From Manduca sexta (lineage: Eukaryota > Arthropoda > Insecta > Lepidoptera > Sphingidae), in assembly GCF_014839805.1 (NCBI RefSeq), contig NC_051126.1, forward strand, positions 6,828,609 through 6,892,608: a stretch of DNA of 64,000 bases. The letters are read 5' to 3'. The notes under the pieces were generated by a model that was not told where the DNA came from, did no database searches, and saw only the letters and a list, made by a program, of their open reading frames with translations. The position numbers were made by a program, and so were the translations under genes. Shown in pieces: positions 61,487-64,000 of the stretch (position 1 is the first letter of the stretch; the number at the start of each line of letters is the position of its first letter).

Positions 61487-61582
61487 GAAATAAAACTATT
61501 TTACGGATTTTATCTCGGTTTATTATTGACTGTCCACTCCGTGACCACGAAGGCTGCAAAGTCTTCGAATATTATTCCGACG
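61487..61582 (+). repeat. Snapback repeat A, short relic
   Basis: TTGAAATAAAACTATTTTAC, GGATTTTATCTCGGTTTATT and CCGTGACCACGAAGGCTGCA then AAGTCTTCGAA join the left arm to the centre of repeat A with the TTTTCTCCCG part deleted. Confidence 0.6.
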
Positions 61583-62276
61583 TATACCAATTACTTTTAA
61601 ACAAACCTGTAGAATAATTCTTAGTTGTTCAGTTGGATTTTTTTATTATGTAGGTATATATCAAAATGCGTGGATCAGTCCACTACACAGGTACTCTTTA
61701 GTGTCAGATATGAATAGATCTTGGCATGTTTTGCCTGACAGTAAAGTATGAAATTTGGATTCATTGCGTGTTAAATAATATAAATTGTTTTTACATAATG
61801 TGGGTTGGTACATTTTGGCAAACAGGATCCAATTATATATGTGTAACACCATAATTCTACTAGTGTACCACAATAAATACTATTCGAATTTACAATTTCA
61901 AGATCTGAAACGAGTAGAGATAAATTTGAAAGTACCCCACGGTAAATACGAGTATCAAGATTGTTCATCTCGAACTGTATTTTTAGTAAACAGTTTAGAC
62001 CTACAATATGGCAACAACACAAGCGTTATCCGACATACATTTTATACCTTCGAACAATAATATTTTATCAGCCAGATACTGCGTATATCACCTTGATTTG
62101 TATGCGTGGAATGCGGCTGCCCGGGCTAAATTCGTGACTAGTCAACTTGATATCATACTTTGTAATGCGCCACTGCCTGCTTAGGTATAGTCATTAACCC
62201 CACCTAGAAAAACAAGCAAGCCAAAAGTGCAATGTTTGGTAACGGCTTACGTCTTGATTCTAGGTATCTTGATCTA
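61583..62276. other. Unassigned sequence
   Basis: No gene was recognised. Overlapping open frames on both strands at 61661-62060 have no motifs. Confidence 0.4.
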
Positions 62277-62330
62277 GGTAAATGAGATCATTTAAGGATT
62301 TAAAATATGCTACAATGATCTCATTTTACG
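62277..62330. repeat. Hairpin with 13-bp perfect stem
   Basis: AAATGAGATCATT (62280-62292) and AATGATCTCATTT (62314-62326) pair perfectly around a 21-base loop. GTA/TAC can extend the stem past one bulged base. The size is at the lower edge for a microRNA precursor, but the stem is too short for a confident call. Confidence 0.55.
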
Positions 62331-62428
62331 TTTATACGTTGTTGCTGCTTTCCGTAGATTGAAATATTTTAATTTCTATGACATATTCAATTCTATAGAG
62401 TAGGGATTTCATTCACTTATATTATTAA

Positions 62429-63428
62429 CTAGCTTTTGCTCGCGGCTCCGCCCGCGTTATAAAGTTTTTCAAGCTAAAGTTTTCCGTTATAAAAATAGTA
62501 GTTTCCCGGGAGTCTATGTTCTTCCCAAGGTCTCAAACTGTCTCCATACCAAATTTCATCTTAATACGTTGGGTAGTTTTTGAGTTTAACACGTAACAGA
62601 CAGATGCAGCGGGGGACTTTGTTATATTATTTAGAACTTTTTAAGTGAAACAATCCCGTCATACATCATTGTTGCATAACTTTAACCGTTTACGCAGCGC
62701 AGGCAACGGAAGCTCTCAAAACTCATAATTTTCCCCGTTTTTGCAACATGTTTCATTACTGCTCCGCTCCTATTGGTCATAGCGTGATGATATATAGCCT
62801 ATAGCACTCCAGGAACAAAGGGCTATCCAACACAAAAAGATTTTTTCAGTTCAAACCGGTAGTTCCTGAGATTAGCCATTACTGCTCCGCTCCTATTGGT
62901 CATAGCGTGATGATATATAGCTTATAGCGGTCCACAAATAAAGGGCTATCCAACACAAAACGAATTTTTTGGTTGAAACCGGTAGTTCCTGAGATTAGCC
63001 ATTACTGCTCCGCTCCTATTGGGTATAGCGTGATGATATATAGCCTATAGCACTCCACGAACAAAGGGCTATCCAACGCAAAAAGAATTTTTCAGTTTGG
63101 ACCGGTAGTTCCTGAGATTAGCCATTACTGCCCCGCTCCTATTGGGTATAGCGTGATGATATATAGCCTATAGCACTCCACGAACAAAGGGCTATCCAAC
63201 GCAAAAAGAATTTTTCAGTTTGGACCGGTAGTTCCTGAGATTAGCCATTACTGCCCCGCTCCTATTGGGTATAGCGTGATGATATATAGCCTATAGCACT
63301 CCACGAACAAAGGGCTATCCAACGTAAAAAGAATTTTTCGGTTTGGACCGGTAGTTCCTGAGATTAGCGCGTTCAAACAAACAAACAAACAAACAAACAA
63401 ACTCTTCAGCTTTATATAATAGTGTAGA
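62429..63428 (-). mobile_element. Non-autonomous Helitron H2 with five 123-bp repeats
   Basis: This is a second 1000-bp copy of the H1 family, in the opposite orientation. On its own strand it begins TCTACACTATTATATAAAGC (from 63428) and ends CGCGAGCAAAAGCTAG (to 62429), with the same CGCGGGCGGAGCCGCG hairpin and A|T flanks. It has five 123-bp units (62754-63368). Its 3' unique part keeps about 49 bases, including AACGGAAGCTCTCAAAACTC, that H1 lacks. No Rep/helicase is encoded, so mobilisation would depend on an autonomous relative elsewhere. The 125-codon open frame in the array is incidental. Confidence 0.9.
62754..63368 (-). repeat. Tandem array, 5 x 123 bp, inside H2
   Basis: Unit boundaries on the plus strand fall at 62876, 62999, 63122, 63245 and 63368, exactly 123 bp apart. 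Read from the Helitron 5' end, the first three units are almost identical to each other and to H1 units 1/2/4. The fourth carries the ACCGCTATAAGC type of H1 units 3/6, and the last carries the TTCCTGGAG type of H1 unit 7. Confidence 0.9.
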
Positions 63429-63491
63429 TGTAGTATTCTCATTTTAACAATATTAGAGTGACCCAACCGAACAAGCAATTTTTTTTTACGA

Positions 63492-63722
63492 GCACAGCAA
63501 TGGGTCCCTATTGCACCTGATGGTAAGTATAGTGGAGTCCAATAGCTGACGAGAGACCCCTCGACAGTCGACACAATTATGCCGGCCAGTTGGGACCGGA
63601 TATACACAGGCTGATCCCGGAACACGACACACTTACGTGGGCCACTATGGCGGGTTATAAAACCTTGTATACGGTGGTCGCTATCCGGCTGGATGTAAAA
63701 TATATCTTACTATCTACAAAAT
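63492..63722 (+). repeat. Interspersed repeat B, uninterrupted copy
   Basis: CTATTGCACCTGATGGTAAG, GTGGAGTCCAATAG, CACAATTATGCCGGCCAGTT, GGGACCGGATATACACAGGC, TGATCCCGGAACACGACAC, ACTTACGTGGGCCACTATGG and TTGTATACGGTGGTCGCTAT correspond in order to 3511-3645 plus 3924-4014, without the SINE. It therefore shows the pre-insertion state of that site. Confidence 0.7.
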
Positions 63723-64000
63723 AGGAACAATAATCACATATCCGGTTTGGTAGTAATCCTTTACGTTAAACTTAATATAAATATTAAAAGAACAACTTAG
63801 TACTCATTAAGATTTTATTAGTTATAATTTATAAGAAAAAATATAGTTAAAATTAACACTAATATAAATGTAATCTGATAAGCAGGTACTTGCTGCTAAC
63901 AGCAACATTTTCACATAGTTTATCGATGCTATTTCGATAGAAATCTATAAATTCTGCTAGACAAACCGCAAATTACGGCACGCTGTAATGAAATTCGTTG
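63723..64000. other. Unassigned AT-rich sequence at the window edge
   Basis: No gene or recognised repeat was seen. Confidence 0.45.

Noticed and set aside
63248..63625. A 125-codon minus-strand open frame
   Set aside because: It runs through the 123-bp Helitron units and into repeat B. A period divisible by three keeps frames open by chance.
1..64000. CRISPR array, prokaryotic operons or viral genes
   Set aside because: The only regular arrays are the contiguous 123-bp Helitron units with no spacers. No ribosome-binding-site-led gene clusters or viral protein motifs were seen.

Overview
This is AT-rich animal nuclear DNA, very probably from a moth or butterfly. The repeats are the kinds I associate with Lepidoptera: two tRNA-derived SINE families, non-autonomous Helitrons ending in CTAG with the hairpin and AAAAGCTAG terminus, RTE-type LINE 3' ends with ATG/GAT-triplet tails, and short terminal-inverted-repeat elements. 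The order is assigned from remembered repeat families, not from a protein-coding gene, so it is an inference. Nothing bacterial or viral was seen, and I found no complete gene, rRNA gene or genuine tRNA gene.

Layout. 1-6.3 kb: a 5'-truncated RTE LINE end, a short hAT-like inverted-repeat element, an older repeat split by a SINE with a clean target-site duplication, a Helitron remnant, and one minus-strand copy of each SINE family. 6.3-24.7 kb: mostly unique AT-rich DNA with small insertions (a SINE fragment at 11.5 kb, a snapback-repeat arm at 14.3 kb, a 190-bp MITE-like element at 14.5 kb, a Helitron end at 17.4 kb, a LINE tail at 21 kb). 24.7-37.6 kb: two plus-strand SINEs, a cluster of strong palindromes near 28 kb, a 58-bp LINE stub, then GC-richer patches at 31-37.5 kb. 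37.68-37.92 kb: the only convincing piece of a gene, an exon on the plus strand with a strong splice acceptor, several short upstream ORFs, an ATG in good context, 15 codons and a splice donor. 38-64 kb: probably intron downstream of that exon, with a LINE end at 41.2 kb, a LINE tail at 41.6-41.9 kb, a full-length SINE at 44.8 kb, two near-complete Helitrons in opposite orientation (45.4-46.6 and 62.4-63.4 kb) carrying seven and five copies of the same 123-bp unit, several copies of a snapback repeat, and further SINE copies at 49.8, 57.8 and 59 kb.

Functionally the window is the 5' region and first long intron(s) of one unidentified plus-strand gene, shaped by repeated insertion of small non-autonomous elements. 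The best-supported observations concern mobile-element history: nested insertions with target-site duplications, an uninterrupted second copy of a host repeat, and a shared order of repeat-unit types in the two Helitron arrays. No new multi-gene system is visible.
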